The notes beneath the pieces are model-generated. The model was not told where the DNA came from. It did not search any database and saw only the letters and a list, made by a program, of their open reading frames with translations. A program made the position numbers and the translations under genes. Positions 9,476 through 18,571 of a DNA stretch of 39,489 nucleotides are shown here, one piece after another. The stretch covers positions 1 through 39,489 of the forward strand of contig JAFGOR010000082.1 of the NCBI GenBank assembly GCA_016926375.1. Direction: 5' to 3'. Every line of letters starts with the position of its first letter. Positions within the stretch are counted from its first letter, which is position 1. The stretch is from Bacteroidales bacterium (GTDB lineage Bacteria > Bacteroidota > Bacteroidia > Bacteroidales > UBA10428).

Positions 9476-11386
9476 TTACTCGTTTTCAGCCTGGTTTTCA
9501 TCCTTCTCAACAGCCTTCTTTTCGATTTTCTTTTTACGTGATTCTTTCTTTTCCATTTCTGTTTTTATGGCAGCCAAATCGGTGATGTCGCCAAGCGTGG
9601 TTTTTTCCATGCTGGTTTTCAGTTTCTTGGTTGCTTTATGTCCAGAATCAGAAGTCGATTTATGTTCAACATCAGATGAGGCCCTCTTGGCATCCTCATG
9701 AATTCTGCTGTGTGAAACAATAATTTTTTTCGACCCCTTGGAAAACTCAATCACCTTAAAAGGAAGCTTCTCCTCCATTTTAGCTGCTGCGCCATCTTCT
9801 TTAATCAGGTGTTTCGGGGTAACAAATCCCTCAACGCCATAAGGCAATGCAACAACTGCTCCTTTATCTGTCATTTCAACAATGGTTCCTTCATGAACCG
9901 AATCCACAGTGAACAGGGTTTCAAACACATCCCATGGATTTTCTTCAAGTTGTTTATGACCTAAACTGAGCCTTCTGTTCTCTTTATCTATTTCAAGGAC
10001 TACTACTTCGATATTTTCTCCTATGCTTGTGAATTCAGCAGGATGCTTGATTTTTCTGGTCCATGACAGGTCAGAAATATGGATCAACCCATCCACACCC
10101 TCTTCAATTTCAACAAAAACACCGAAGTTTGTAAAGTTACGAACTTTTGAGGTATGTCGGCTACCCAAAGGATACTTTTCTTCAATATTTTCCCATGGAT
10201 CGGTCTTAAGTTGCTTCATACCCAGCGACATCTTCCGCTCATCACGGTCGAGTGTGAGAATAACTGCTTCAACTTCATCGCCCACTTTCAGGAATTCCTG
10301 TGCGCTGCGCAAATGCTGCGACCATGACATTTCAGAAACATGTATCAATCCTTCAACACCGGTAGCAATTTCAATGAAGGCGCCGTAGTCAGCCATAACA
10401 ACCACTTTACCCTTAACCTGGTCACCTACCTTAAGATTGGCATCAAGTGAATCCCAGGGATGGGGTGTAAGTTGTTTAAGACCCAGTGCGATACGCTTTT
10501 TCTCATCATCAAAATCAAGAATAACCACCTGAAGCTTCTGGTCGAGCTGAACAATTTCTTCGGGATGATTGATTCTTCCCCATGAAAGGTCGGTGATGTG
10601 AATCAATCCGTCAACACCGCCCAAATCAATAAATACCCCATAAGATGTGATATTCTTGACAGTTCCTTCAAGTATCTGGCCTTTCTCCAGTTTGGCAATG
10701 ATTTCCTTTTTCTGCTGTTCGAGTTCGGCCTCTATAAGAGCCTTATGCGATACTACAACGTTTTTGAATTCATGATTGATTTTCACAACCTTGAATTCCA
10801 TTGTTTTACCTACATAGATGTCGTAATCCCTGATCGGTTTAACATCAATTTGCGAACCGGGAAGGAAGGCTTCAATGCCAAATACATCCACAATCATACC
10901 TCCCTTGGTGCGGCACTTGATATAACCCTTAATGATTTCATCTTTTTCCAAAGACTCATTGACTCTGTCCCATGATTTGAGGGCTCTCGCCTTCTTATGC
11001 GACAGAACCAGCTGTCCTTTTTTGTCTTCCTGGCTTTCAATGTAAACCTCTACCTTGTCGCCAATTTTCAGATCGGGATCATATCTGAATTCATTAAGAC
11101 TTACTACGCCTTCGGATTTGTATCCGATATTGACTACTACTTCACGTTTGTTCATGGAAATAACAGTACCGTCAACCACCTCATTTACCTTAACAGCACT
11201 GAGGGTGTCATTGTACATTTTTTCCAGATCTGATTTTTTTATCTCTGACTGGTAATCGCCTTCTTCATACTTTTCCCAGTCAAACTGCGGGTCTGATTCA
11301 ATTAAAACTGAATTCACTGCATCCTTAACCTGCTCTTCAGCCTTTTCTACAGGCTGTTCAAGATTGTTTTCCAAATGATCAACCAT
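9476..11386 (-). CDS. rpsA: 30S ribosomal protein S1
   Basis: The 636-residue protein has six S1 OB-fold repeats, starting near residues 68, 152, 236, 321, 406 and 493. Repeats 3 to 5 carry the canonical GVFIDLGGVDGLIHITDLSW-type core. An acidic N-terminal extension of about 60 residues and a Lys/Glu-rich tail of about 75 residues frame the repeats. S1 binds mRNA on the 30S subunit; in Bacteroidota, where Shine-Dalgarno sequences are rare, it is expected to matter strongly for initiation. It is the first gene of the minus-strand run; a TACTTTTG box lies about 56 bp upstream. The ATG at 11386 is well placed. Confidence 0.96.
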   Translation of the reverse strand: MVDHLENNLEQPVEKAEEQVKDAVNSVLIESDPQFDWEKYEEGDYQSEIKKSDLEKMYNDTLSAVKVNEVVDGTVISMNKREVVVNIGYKSEGVVSLNEFRYDPDLKIGDKVEVYIESQEDKKGQLVLSHKKARALKSWDRVNESLEKDEIIKGYIKCRTKGGMIVDVFGIEAFLPGSQIDVKPIRDYDIYVGKTMEFKVVKINHEFKNVVVSHKALIEAELEQQKKEIIAKLEKGQILEGTVKNITSYGVFIDLGGVDGLIHITDLSWGRINHPEEIVQLDQKLQVVILDFDDEKKRIALGLKQLTPHPWDSLDANLKVGDQVKGKVVVMADYGAFIEIATGVEGLIHVSEMSWSQHLRSAQEFLKVGDEVEAVILTLDRDERKMSLGMKQLKTDPWENIEEKYPLGSRHTSKVRNFTNFGVFVEIEEGVDGLIHISDLSWTRKIKHPAEFTSIGENIEVVVLEIDKENRRLSLGHKQLEENPWDVFETLFTVDSVHEGTIVEMTDKGAVVALPYGVEGFVTPKHLIKEDGAAAKMEEKLPFKVIEFSKGSKKIIVSHSRIHEDAKRASSDVEHKSTSDSGHKATKKLKTSMEKTTLGDITDLAAIKTEMEKKESRKKKIEKKAVEKDENQAENE

Positions 11387-11441
11387 TAATTAATAAGTTA
11401 TAAATTAGTAAATTAGACATTATGTTGTTAAAATCGAGCAG

Positions 11442-11449
11442 CAAAAGTA
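11442..11449 (-). promoter_or_regulatory. Putative -7 box of rpsA
   Basis: Read on the minus strand this is TACTTTTG, a full TAnnTTTG match. The nearest TTTG upstream is about 29 bp away, longer than the usual 17-23 bp spacing, so the -33 element is unclear. The gap between rpsA and ugd (11387-11653) is AT-rich and must hold divergent promoters. Confidence 0.4.
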
Positions 11450-11653
11450 TAATTTTCCCCCGTAAAAAACTAAAGATACAAAAAAAAATAAGAAAGTGAC
11501 ACCCAAATTTGTTATTGAGCCACAACTGTTTTGTTGAGCAGCTTTTTTGAAAAATACCACTGCTTGAGGTATTTCTTTGTAAATAACCATGAAATTAGCT
11601 GAGGTCATCGCAGAAAACATTATTTTAGTGCCTTAAAATTAAAAAAGACACTT

Positions 11654-12985
11654 ATGAAAACCCTGATTATCGGTACAGGATATGTCGGATTGGTAACTGG
11701 TGCATGCTTTGCTGAAACCGGAGTAGATGTGGTATGTGTGGACATCAACGAAGAAAAAATAGAGAAGCTTAAGCAGGGCATCATCCCTATTTTTGAACCC
11801 GGCCTCGATCTGGTTGTCAAAAGAAATTTCGAAAAAAACCGGTTGAACTTTTCAACCAGCATTAAGGAAAATCTTAAAGAAATTGAAGCCGTTTTTATTG
11901 CCGTGGGAACGCCTCCCGGTGAAGATGGGAGTGCCGACCTGAGCCATGTGATAAGCGCTGCAAGAGAAATTGGCAGGCACATGGATTCTTCCCTGGTTAT
12001 TGTGACCAAAAGTACGGTTCCTATTGGAACATCCAGAAAGGTTAAGGAGGCAGTGCAGGAGGAACTTGATGCACGTGGCTTACAAATCAGCTTTGATGTA
12101 GCATCCAACCCTGAGTTCCTCAAAGAAGGGGCTGCTGTTGATGACTTCTTAAAACCTGACCGGATCATTCTCGGAGTGGAATCTGAATCTGCAAAAAAAA
12201 TACTGAACAGGCTGTATCATCCATTCCTGCTCAACGGACACCCGGTAATTTACATGGATATTCCTTCAGCTGAAATGACAAAATATGCAGCAAACTGTAT
12301 GCTCGCTACCAAAATCAGTTTTATGAATGATCTTGCCAATCTGTGCGATCTTGTAGGTGCCGATATCAGTATGGTCAGAAAAGGAATAGGCAGCGATCCC
12401 AGAATAGGCAACAAATTTATCTATGCCGGCATTGGATATGGAGGATCCTGCTTCCCCAAGGATGTGAAAGCCCTTATTAAAACGGCAGACGATAATGGTT
12501 ATTCACTTGAACTGATTAAGGCAGTTGAAAAGGTGAACACCCGGCAAAAGACAGTTTTGTTCAGCAAAATTATGAAGCACTTTGGGAATGATATTAAGGA
12601 TAAGGTTTTCGGGGTGTGGGGACTGACTTTTAAACCCAATACCGATGATATGCGCGAGTCACCTGCTCTTGTAATCATTGAACAACTGGTTCATGCGGGA
12701 GCTAAAATCAGGGCCTATGATCCGGTTGGCTTAAAAGAAGCGCAGAAAATTTTGGGGGACAAAATAATGTATGGCAATGATATGTATGATGTGCTGATTG
12801 ATGCAAACGGACTGATACTGGCCACTGAATGGTCTGAGTTTCGTGTGCCTAATTTCAAAGTATTAACGCGAATCATGAAAGACAAGGTCATCTTCGACGG
12901 ACGCAATATTTATGATCCGGCAGAAATTGAAGAGAACGGTTTTTCTTATTACGGCATTGGCCGTACACATAGCAGGAATACGTGA
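11654..12985 (+). CDS. ugd: UDP-glucose 6-dehydrogenase
   Basis: The 443-residue protein oxidises UDP-glucose to UDP-glucuronate with two NAD. It has the N-terminal dinucleotide-binding [10 protein letters not shown], the family segment [30 protein letters not shown], and the catalytic Cys266 in [10 protein letters not shown]. The C-terminal domain carries [17 protein letters not shown]. The stop overlaps the start of the next gene by four bases (GTGA), which indicates translational coupling. The product feeds directly into the UDP-glucuronate decarboxylase encoded next, so the pair makes UDP-xylose for surface polysaccharide. Confidence 0.96.
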   Translation: MKTLIIGTGYVGLVTGACFAETGVDVVCVDINEEKIEKLKQGIIPIFEPGLDLVVKRNFEKNRLNFSTSIKENLKEIEAVFIAVGTPPGEDGSADLSHVISAAREIGRHMDSSLVIVTKSTVPIGTSRKVKEAVQEELDARGLQISFDVASNPEFLKEGAAVDDFLKPDRIILGVESESAKKILNRLYHPFLLNGHPVIYMDIPSAEMTKYAANCMLATKISFMNDLANLCDLVGADISMVRKGIGSDPRIGNKFIYAGIGYGGSCFPKDVKALIKTADDNGYSLELIKAVEKVNTRQKTVLFSKIMKHFGNDIKDKVFGVWGLTFKPNTDDMRESPALVIIEQLVHAGAKIRAYDPVGLKEAQKILGDKIMYGNDMYDVLIDANGLILATEWSEFRVPNFKVLTRIMKDKVIFDGRNIYDPAEIEENGFSYYGIGRTHSRNT

Positions 12986-13923
12986 AAAGGGTTTTAATTA
13001 CAGGAGGAGCCGGCTTCATTGGTTCCCATCTTTGTGAGCGACTCCTTAAGGAAGGGAATGAAGTTATTTGCCTGGATAACTATTTTACCGGGTATAAGAG
13101 CAATATTGTTCATTTGATGAATCATCCCTACTTTGAACTGGTAAGGCATGATGTGATCATGCCTTATTTTTGCGAGGTAGATGAAATTTATAACCTGGCT
13201 TGTCCGGCATCACCCATTCATTACCAGTACAATCCCATCAAAACAATTAAGACATCAGTAATGGGTGCCATTAATATGCTCGGACTGGCCAAAAGAGTCA
13301 AGGCCAAAATATTGCAGGCATCCACCAGTGAAGTGTATGGAGATCCCATGGTGCACCCGCAACCGGAAAGCTACTGGGGAAATGTAAATCCTGTTGGTCG
13401 CCGCTCCAATTACGACGAAGGGAAACGATGTGCCGAGACACTCTGCATGGATTACCACTATCAGAATAAAGTGCGGATTAAAATTGCCAGGATTTTTAAT
13501 ACCTATGGTCCCAGGATGAGTCAGTTTGACGGAAGGGTCATGTCAAGCTTCATTACCAGTGCGTTAGAAAACAAAGAGCTGGCAATTTATGGTGACGGAA
13601 AACAATCCCGAAGTTTTCAGTATGTTGACGATTTGGTTGAAGGCTTGATACGACTCATGGGAACTGCAGATGAATTTACCGGTCCGGTTAATATCGGTAA
13701 TCCCGAAGAAATTTCGATCATGAGTCTGGCTGAAAAAATCATCTGCCTGACGCAGTCGAAATCTAAAATTAAGCACCAGCCAAAAAAAGATGACGACCCC
13801 ATGCAAAGAAGACCGGATATAACACTGGCAATGAAATCACTCAATAACTGGCATCCCCGCGTTTCGTTAGATGAGGGTTTAAACATGACAATTACCTACT
13901 ATAAAAATCTGCTTAAATTGTAA
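12982..13923 (+). CDS. UDP-glucuronate decarboxylase (UDP-xylose synthase)
   Basis: The 313-residue extended-SDR enzyme has [15 protein letters not shown] (NAD binding), the strand [22 protein letters not shown] with Glu117 in the active-site loop, and the YxxxK pair Tyr144/Lys148 in NYDEGKR. The segment [11 protein letters not shown] before YDEGKR is characteristic of UDP-xylose synthases and separates it from UDP-glucose 4-epimerases and RmlB. It decarboxylates UDP-glucuronate, made by the preceding enzyme. The start is a GTG overlapping the ugd stop. It should not be mistaken for RmlB in spite of standing in front of rmlACD. Confidence 0.93.
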   Translation: MKRVLITGGAGFIGSHLCERLLKEGNEVICLDNYFTGYKSNIVHLMNHPYFELVRHDVIMPYFCEVDEIYNLACPASPIHYQYNPIKTIKTSVMGAINMLGLAKRVKAKILQASTSEVYGDPMVHPQPESYWGNVNPVGRRSNYDEGKRCAETLCMDYHYQNKVRIKIARIFNTYGPRMSQFDGRVMSSFITSALENKELAIYGDGKQSRSFQYVDDLVEGLIRLMGTADEFTGPVNIGNPEEISIMSLAEKIICLTQSKSKIKHQPKKDDDPMQRRPDITLAMKSLNNWHPRVSLDEGLNMTITYYKNLLKL

Positions 13924-13948
13924 CTTTGCTTTACCATAATCTCAAATC

Positions 13949-14854
13949 ATGAAAGGAATTATTCTTGCAGGTGGCTCCGGCACCCGGCTCTACCCGATAA
14001 CCAAAAGCATTTCAAAGCAAATCATTCCCATTTACGATAAACCGATGATTTATTACCCGTTATCGGTTCTGATGCTGGCCGGGATAAGGGAAATTCTGAT
14101 CATTTCAACACCCAAGGACATCCATCTTTATAAAGATTTGCTAGGCAACGGCAATCAACTGGGACTTACACTTTCATACGCCATTCAACCTTCGCCCGAC
14201 GGACTCGCCCAGGCATTTCTGATAGGTGAGCAATTTATCGGAAATGAGCCTGTATGCATGGTATTGGGCGATAACATTTTTTACGGACACGGATTCGGAA
14301 ATACGCTGGCCAAAACAGCCATGCTTATAGACGGCGCTGTGGTTTTCGGTTATTACGTTAACGACCCCGACAGATATGGCGTAGTGGAATTTGACGAAAA
14401 TGGAAGGGTTATCAGTATTGAAGAAAAACCATCACATCCCAAATCAAACTACGCTATTACAGGTTTGTACTTCTACGGAAATGATGTGGTGGAAAAAGCA
14501 AAAAAGTTAAAACCCTCTGCCCGTGGGGAGCTTGAAATCACTGATCTGAACAGGCTTTACCTGGAAGAAAACAAACTTAAAATAAAAATTCTGGGACGTG
14601 GTATTGCCTGGCTGGATACGGGCACGCACGAAACATTGCTGCAGGCTTCGGTGTACATACAGACTATTGAGGAAAGACAAGGGCTCAAAGTTTCATGCAT
14701 TGAAGAAATCGCGTATAAAAAAGGATATATCAATTCCGATCAGCTTTTGGCTCTGGCATCGCCGCTAAGCAAAAATCAATATGGAAAATACCTTCTTAAA
14801 ATAGCATCAGAGAAAACCTATAACTTTGAAATTGAAGATAACGAATGGAACTAA
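13949..14854 (+). CDS. rmlA: Glucose-1-phosphate thymidylyltransferase
   Basis: The 301-residue nucleotidyltransferase makes dTDP-glucose from glucose-1-phosphate and dTTP, the first step of dTDP-rhamnose synthesis. The start [16 protein letters not shown] holds the nucleotide-binding signature. [29 protein letters not shown] (metal-binding Asp), [16 protein letters not shown] and WLDTGTHE are all typical of RmlA. The length is typical for the family. It starts 25 bp after the UDP-xylose synthase gene and overlaps rmlC by 10 bp. Confidence 0.96.
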   Translation: MKGIILAGGSGTRLYPITKSISKQIIPIYDKPMIYYPLSVLMLAGIREILIISTPKDIHLYKDLLGNGNQLGLTLSYAIQPSPDGLAQAFLIGEQFIGNEPVCMVLGDNIFYGHGFGNTLAKTAMLIDGAVVFGYYVNDPDRYGVVEFDENGRVISIEEKPSHPKSNYAITGLYFYGNDVVEKAKKLKPSARGELEITDLNRLYLEENKLKIKILGRGIAWLDTGTHETLLQASVYIQTIEERQGLKVSCIEEIAYKKGYINSDQLLALASPLSKNQYGKYLLKIASEKTYNFEIEDNEWN

Positions 14855-15399
14855 TCAATACGGGATTTCAGGATTTGATATTAATTAAGCCAACTGTTTT
14901 TGAAGACAGCCGGGGATATTTTTATGAAAGTTACAACAAGTCGGCCTTTAAAAAAGCAGGTATCAATTGTAATTTTGTACAGGATAACCAATCGTCTTCA
15001 ATCAGGGGAGTAATACGCGGATTGCATTATCAATTGATGCCATTTGCACAATCTAAACTTATCCGTGTATTGAGCGGCACTATTTTCGATGTCGCTGTCG
15101 ATTTGAGAAGCGGATCCCCAACCTGCGGCAAGTGGTATGGCATCGAATTGTCATCGGAAAACAGTTTGCAATTGTTCGTACCACAGGGATTTGCCCATGG
15201 TTTCTCTGTTTTATCGGAAAAAGCGGTTGTCCTGTATAAAACCGATGATTTTTACAAAAAAGAAGCGGAAAGAGGCATTCGCTTTGACGATCCCGTTTTG
15301 AAAATCGATTGGAAAATGAACCCGGCCGGGATAATCGTTTCTGAAAAAGACCGTCAGTTACCCCGGTTCGATGAGGCTGAAGCCAACTTTATTCTGTAA
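14845..15399 (+). CDS. rmlC: dTDP-4-dehydrorhamnose 3,5-epimerase
   Basis: The 184-residue cupin-type epimerase acts on dTDP-4-keto-6-deoxyglucose. It has [13 protein letters not shown], the catalytic His region [40 protein letters not shown], and a Tyr followed by an Asp in LYKTDDFY. The gene overlaps rmlA at its start by 10 bp and ends just before rmlD. The length is usual for the family. Confidence 0.96.
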   Translation: MELINTGFQDLILIKPTVFEDSRGYFYESYNKSAFKKAGINCNFVQDNQSSSIRGVIRGLHYQLMPFAQSKLIRVLSGTIFDVAVDLRSGSPTCGKWYGIELSSENSLQLFVPQGFAHGFSVLSEKAVVLYKTDDFYKKEAERGIRFDDPVLKIDWKMNPAGIIVSEKDRQLPRFDEAEANFIL

Positions 15400-15403
15400 C
15401 GCC

Positions 15404-16273
15404 ATGACGAAGATCCTGATAACCGGTTCAAATGGCCAGCTTGGCTCTGCAATCCGTGATCTGGCTGCTGATTATCCGCAATTCAGTTTCACAGGAATTG
15501 ATATTCACGATCTTGACCTTACCAATGAGATTGGTGTCAGGCAGTTCCTTAACCAACATGCCTTCTCGTGGATAATCAACTGTGCAGCATTCACTGCTGT
15601 TGATCTGGCCGAAAGCCAACCCGAAAAAGCCTATGCGGTGAATTCCGGAGTGCCGCGATTACTGGGCAAGATCTGCATCGAAAACAATACCCGGCTCATC
15701 CATATTTCCACCGATTATGTTTACAATGGAAAGCAATGGACTCCCCATACAGAGGATGAATCCACGGCGCCGGTATCTGTGTATGCAAAAAGTAAAGCGG
15801 AAGGAGAAATGGTCTTAAGAGACAACCCTATGGCGTTGATCATAAGAACTTCATGGCTTTATTATAAAACCGGGAACAACTTCCTGCGGACCATGATCAG
15901 GCTTTCCACTGAAAAAAAGGAAATTGGTGTCGTAACAGATCAGACCGGAACGCCAACCTATGCTGCGGATCTGGCAGATGCTGTTTTGAAAATTATTGAT
16001 TTTTCTGAAAATAACGGATTCGTTCCCGGTATTTACAATTATTCCAATGAGGGCGTATGCAGCTGGTACGACTTTGCCATTGAGATAATGCAGCATACAG
16101 GAAGCAACTGCAGGGTAAACCCCATCAGAACCCCGGAGTATCCCCTGCCGGCCCACCGCCCTGAATACAGCGTATTGGAAAAGAAAAAAATTAAAACCGC
16201 TTTTGGACTTGCAATACCTTATTGGAGAAACAGCTTGCTTAAGGCTATGCAGGAAATTACATTGAAAAAGTAA
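15404..16273 (+). CDS. rmlD: dTDP-4-dehydrorhamnose reductase
   Basis: The 289-residue SDR reduces dTDP-4-keto-rhamnose to dTDP-L-rhamnose. It shows ITGSNGQLGSAI (NADPH binding), WIINCAAFTAVDLAE, HISTDYVYNG, and the active-site YAKSKAEGE (YxxxK). The ATG at 15404 (MTKILITGSNGQ) is chosen because it sits 4 bp after the rmlC stop and begins the Rossmann strand directly. An in-frame ATG at 15371 would add 11 atypical residues inside rmlC. It completes rmlACD, while rmlB is not in the window. Confidence 0.95.
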   Translation: MTKILITGSNGQLGSAIRDLAADYPQFSFTGIDIHDLDLTNEIGVRQFLNQHAFSWIINCAAFTAVDLAESQPEKAYAVNSGVPRLLGKICIENNTRLIHISTDYVYNGKQWTPHTEDESTAPVSVYAKSKAEGEMVLRDNPMALIIRTSWLYYKTGNNFLRTMIRLSTEKKEIGVVTDQTGTPTYAADLADAVLKIIDFSENNGFVPGIYNYSNEGVCSWYDFAIEIMQHTGSNCRVNPIRTPEYPLPAHRPEYSVLEKKKIKTAFGLAIPYWRNSLLKAMQEITLKK

Positions 16274-16297
16274 TTTTATTTGAAAAAATTTAAAAAC

Positions 16298-18043
16298 ATG
16301 GATAACAGGGAATTGATCGAGCGTGTCAGAACACGTGCCACCATGTGGCTGAGCGATAAATATGATGAAGAAACCCGCAAAACGGTTGCGTATTTATTGG
16401 ATCATAATGAAGATGAGCTGATTGAATGTTTTTACCGGGATCTGGAATTCGGAACAGGCGGATTGCGGGGTATCATGGGTGTAGGTACCAATAGAATGAA
16501 TATTTATACGGTAGCTATGGCAACCCAGGGTTTAAGCAATTACCTGATTAAGGAATTCAGCGATATTCCCCGGATTAAGGTGGCGATTGCCCATGATTCC
16601 AGAAACAACAGCAGGCTCTTTGCCGAAACCAGTGCCAACATATTCTCGGCGAATGGATTCAAGGTTTATCTTTTCGAAGATCTCCGGCCAACTCCAGAAC
16701 TATCATTTGCCATCAGGCATTTCAACTGCCAGAGCGGGGTAGTTATTACGGCTTCTCACAATCCAAAGGAATATAACGGGTATAAGGCATACTGGGACGA
16801 CGGAGGTCAGATCATTTCACCCCATGATAAACTGATTATCCAGGAAGTTCAGTCGATTCAATCGATTGATAAGGTTAACTTCAAGGCAAAACCTGAAAAT
16901 ATTGAAATTGTAGGGGAGGCGGTTGATGCTGTTTACACTGACCGGATTACCGGACTTTCGCTATCGCCTGAGATAATCAAGAGGCAAAGCGATATGAAGA
17001 TTGTTTACACTCCGCTGCACGGATCGGGTGTAAAACTGGTTCCTCAGGTACTCCGTAAGTTTGGTTTCACCAACGTAATTCATGTGGAACAACAAGATAT
17101 TCCCGATGGCAATTTTCCCACCGTACATTCACCCAACCCCGAAGAAAGCAGTGCCCTTGAACTGGCTATTAAAAAAGCAGAGAAAACAGATGCAGATATT
17201 GTTTTGGCTACCGACCCCGATGCCGACCGCGTTGGTGTTGTTGTTAAGAATAAAGACGGCCGGTTTGTCATTCTTAACGGGAACCAGTCGGCCACCCTGT
17301 TGATTAACTACCTGCTTACCAAATGGGCCGCCAATGGAAAAATAAAGGGCCGGGAATATATTGTTAAAACAATAGTAACTACCGAACTCCTGGCTGAGAT
17401 GGCAAAGAAATACAAAGTAGCCTGCTATGATGTGTTAACCGGATTCAAATACATTGCTGATGTGATTAAGCAATTCGAAGGCAAGGCAACCTTCATCGGC
17501 GGAGGTGAGGAGAGTTACGGTTATCTGGCAGGCGATTTTGTACGTGATAAAGATGCCATTATGTCATGTGCTTTGCTCTCAGAAGCAGCTGCCTATGCAA
17601 AGGACCAGGGGATGACCATGTTTGAACAATTGCTGGAAATATACAGGGAGTTTGGTTTCTACAAAGAGAAGCTGATTTCGGTTACCAAGAAAGGCAAAAC
17701 TGGCGCCGAGGAAATACAGGAAATGATGAAAAAATTCAGACTACATCCTCCGGCATCGATTAACAATTCACCCATGACTGAGGTTATGGACTATCTCGAC
17801 CCGAAATGCCTGGAGAAAGCAAATCTGAAGAACGGAGGAATCATGATTCCCAAATCAGACGTTTTGCAATTCTTCACAGCCGACGGCACTATAATTTCCA
17901 TAAGACCTTCCGGTACCGAACCCAAGATCAAGTTTTACTTTGGAGTGAAGGGAAAGATGAATAATACAGGGGCCTACCAACAGGTAAATGAAGCTTTGGA
18001 CAAGAAGATTGATGACATCATCAGAGAACTTAAGATAAACTGA
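16298..18043 (+). CDS. Phosphohexomutase (phosphoglucomutase/phosphomannomutase family)
   Basis: The 581-residue alpha-D-phosphohexomutase interconverts hexose 1- and 6-phosphates and can supply glucose-1-phosphate to RmlA and to UDP-glucose synthesis. The motifs are complete: [11 protein letters not shown], the phosphoserine loop with Ser153 in [13 protein letters not shown], the metal loop DPDADRVG, the sugar loop GGGEESYGY, and the phosphate-binding [12 protein letters not shown]. The length and architecture fit the Bacteroidota/Firmicutes PgcA-type mutases. The ATG at 16298 is preferred to an in-frame TTG at 16280. Its place directly after rmlD suggests a role in the nucleotide-sugar operon, but sugar specificity cannot be read. 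Confidence 0.92.
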   Translation: MDNRELIERVRTRATMWLSDKYDEETRKTVAYLLDHNEDELIECFYRDLEFGTGGLRGIMGVGTNRMNIYTVAMATQGLSNYLIKEFSDIPRIKVAIAHDSRNNSRLFAETSANIFSANGFKVYLFEDLRPTPELSFAIRHFNCQSGVVITASHNPKEYNGYKAYWDDGGQIISPHDKLIIQEVQSIQSIDKVNFKAKPENIEIVGEAVDAVYTDRITGLSLSPEIIKRQSDMKIVYTPLHGSGVKLVPQVLRKFGFTNVIHVEQQDIPDGNFPTVHSPNPEESSALELAIKKAEKTDADIVLATDPDADRVGVVVKNKDGRFVILNGNQSATLLINYLLTKWAANGKIKGREYIVKTIVTTELLAEMAKKYKVACYDVLTGFKYIADVIKQFEGKATFIGGGEESYGYLAGDFVRDKDAIMSCALLSEAAAYAKDQGMTMFEQLLEIYREFGFYKEKLISVTKKGKTGAEEIQEMMKKFRLHPPASINNSPMTEVMDYLDPKCLEKANLKNGGIMIPKSDVLQFFTADGTIISIRPSGTEPKIKFYFGVKGKMNNTGAYQQVNEALDKKIDDIIRELKIN

Positions 18044-18044
18044 C

Positions 18045-18461
18045 ATGAAATCCTACCGGAAAGAGCTGTGGTTCAATATCGACACAAGAAGAAAACTGGT
18101 GAATATCACACACCAGGTTCAGCAGTGCATCAATGAAAGCGGCATCAGGGAAGGTCTTCTCCTTTGCAACTCCATGCATATTTCAAGCAGTGTTTTCATC
18201 AACGACGATGAATCGGGGTTGCATCACGACTTTGAAGTATGGCTTGAAAAGCTTGCACCTGAAAAGCCTTATGATCAATACCGGCACAATTCGTTCGAAG
18301 ACAATGCCGATGCACATCTGAAAAGAACCATTATGGGCCGTGAAGTGGTTGTGGCAATTACCGGGGGAAAAATGGATTTTGGCCCCTGGGAACAGATTTT
18401 CTACGGCGAATTCGACGGTAAAAGGAACAAAAGGGTATTGGTGAAGATAATTGGAGAGTAA
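18045..18461 (+). CDS. YjbQ-family (UPF0047) protein
   Basis: The 138-residue protein matches the YjbQ/UPF0047 family, for which weak thiamine-phosphate synthase activity has been described in E. coli. Family motifs are [40 protein letters not shown] (conserved Asn, Asp and His around a putative metal site), and [13 protein letters not shown]. It starts 1 bp after the mutase stop and is the last gene of the sugar operon. It has no evident link to sugar metabolism. The physiological role is unknown. Confidence 0.85.
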   Translation: MKSYRKELWFNIDTRRKLVNITHQVQQCINESGIREGLLLCNSMHISSSVFINDDESGLHHDFEVWLEKLAPEKPYDQYRHNSFEDNADAHLKRTIMGREVVVAITGGKMDFGPWEQIFYGEFDGKRNKRVLVKIIGE

Positions 18462-18465
18462 TTTT

Positions 18466-18570
18466 CAATTAACAATTAGTAATGAGCAATGAGCAATAGA
18501 TGAGAATCAATCAGTTCCCTATTTGTTCATTGTTCATAGTTAATTGTTCATTGTTCATTGTTCATTGTAT
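18466..18570. repeat. Heptamer repeat field between convergent operons
   Basis: The gap holds two facing arrays with a 7-bp period. The left array (about 18466-18500) reads CAATTAA, CAATTAG, TAATGAG, CAATGAG, CAATAGA. The right array (18523-18569) reads TTGTTCA twice, TAGTTAA, then TTGTTCA three times. The arrays are near reverse complements, so either transcript could fold into a long imperfect hairpin. It lies between the stop of the YjbQ gene and the stop of speA, where a two-way terminator is expected. Confidence 0.8.
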
Positions 18571-18571
18571 A

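Noticed and set aside
11420-11620. A 66-residue minus-strand ORF between rpsA and ugd
   Set aside because: Composition is AT-driven, it overlaps the likely rpsA promoter, and it has no recognisable domain.
12982-13923. The SDR in front of rmlA as the missing RmlB
   Set aside because: The [11 protein letters not shown] segment and the SDR core match UDP-glucuronate decarboxylases, and ugd directly precedes it.
13921-13928. TAACTTTG as a -7 promoter box for rmlA
   Set aside because: It overlaps the stop codon of the preceding gene, lacks a -33 partner and lies inside a compact operon; probably chance.
15371-15403. Upstream ATG start for rmlD
   Set aside because: It lies inside rmlC and adds 11 residues ahead of the Rossmann motif; the ATG at 15404 follows the rmlC stop by 4 bp.
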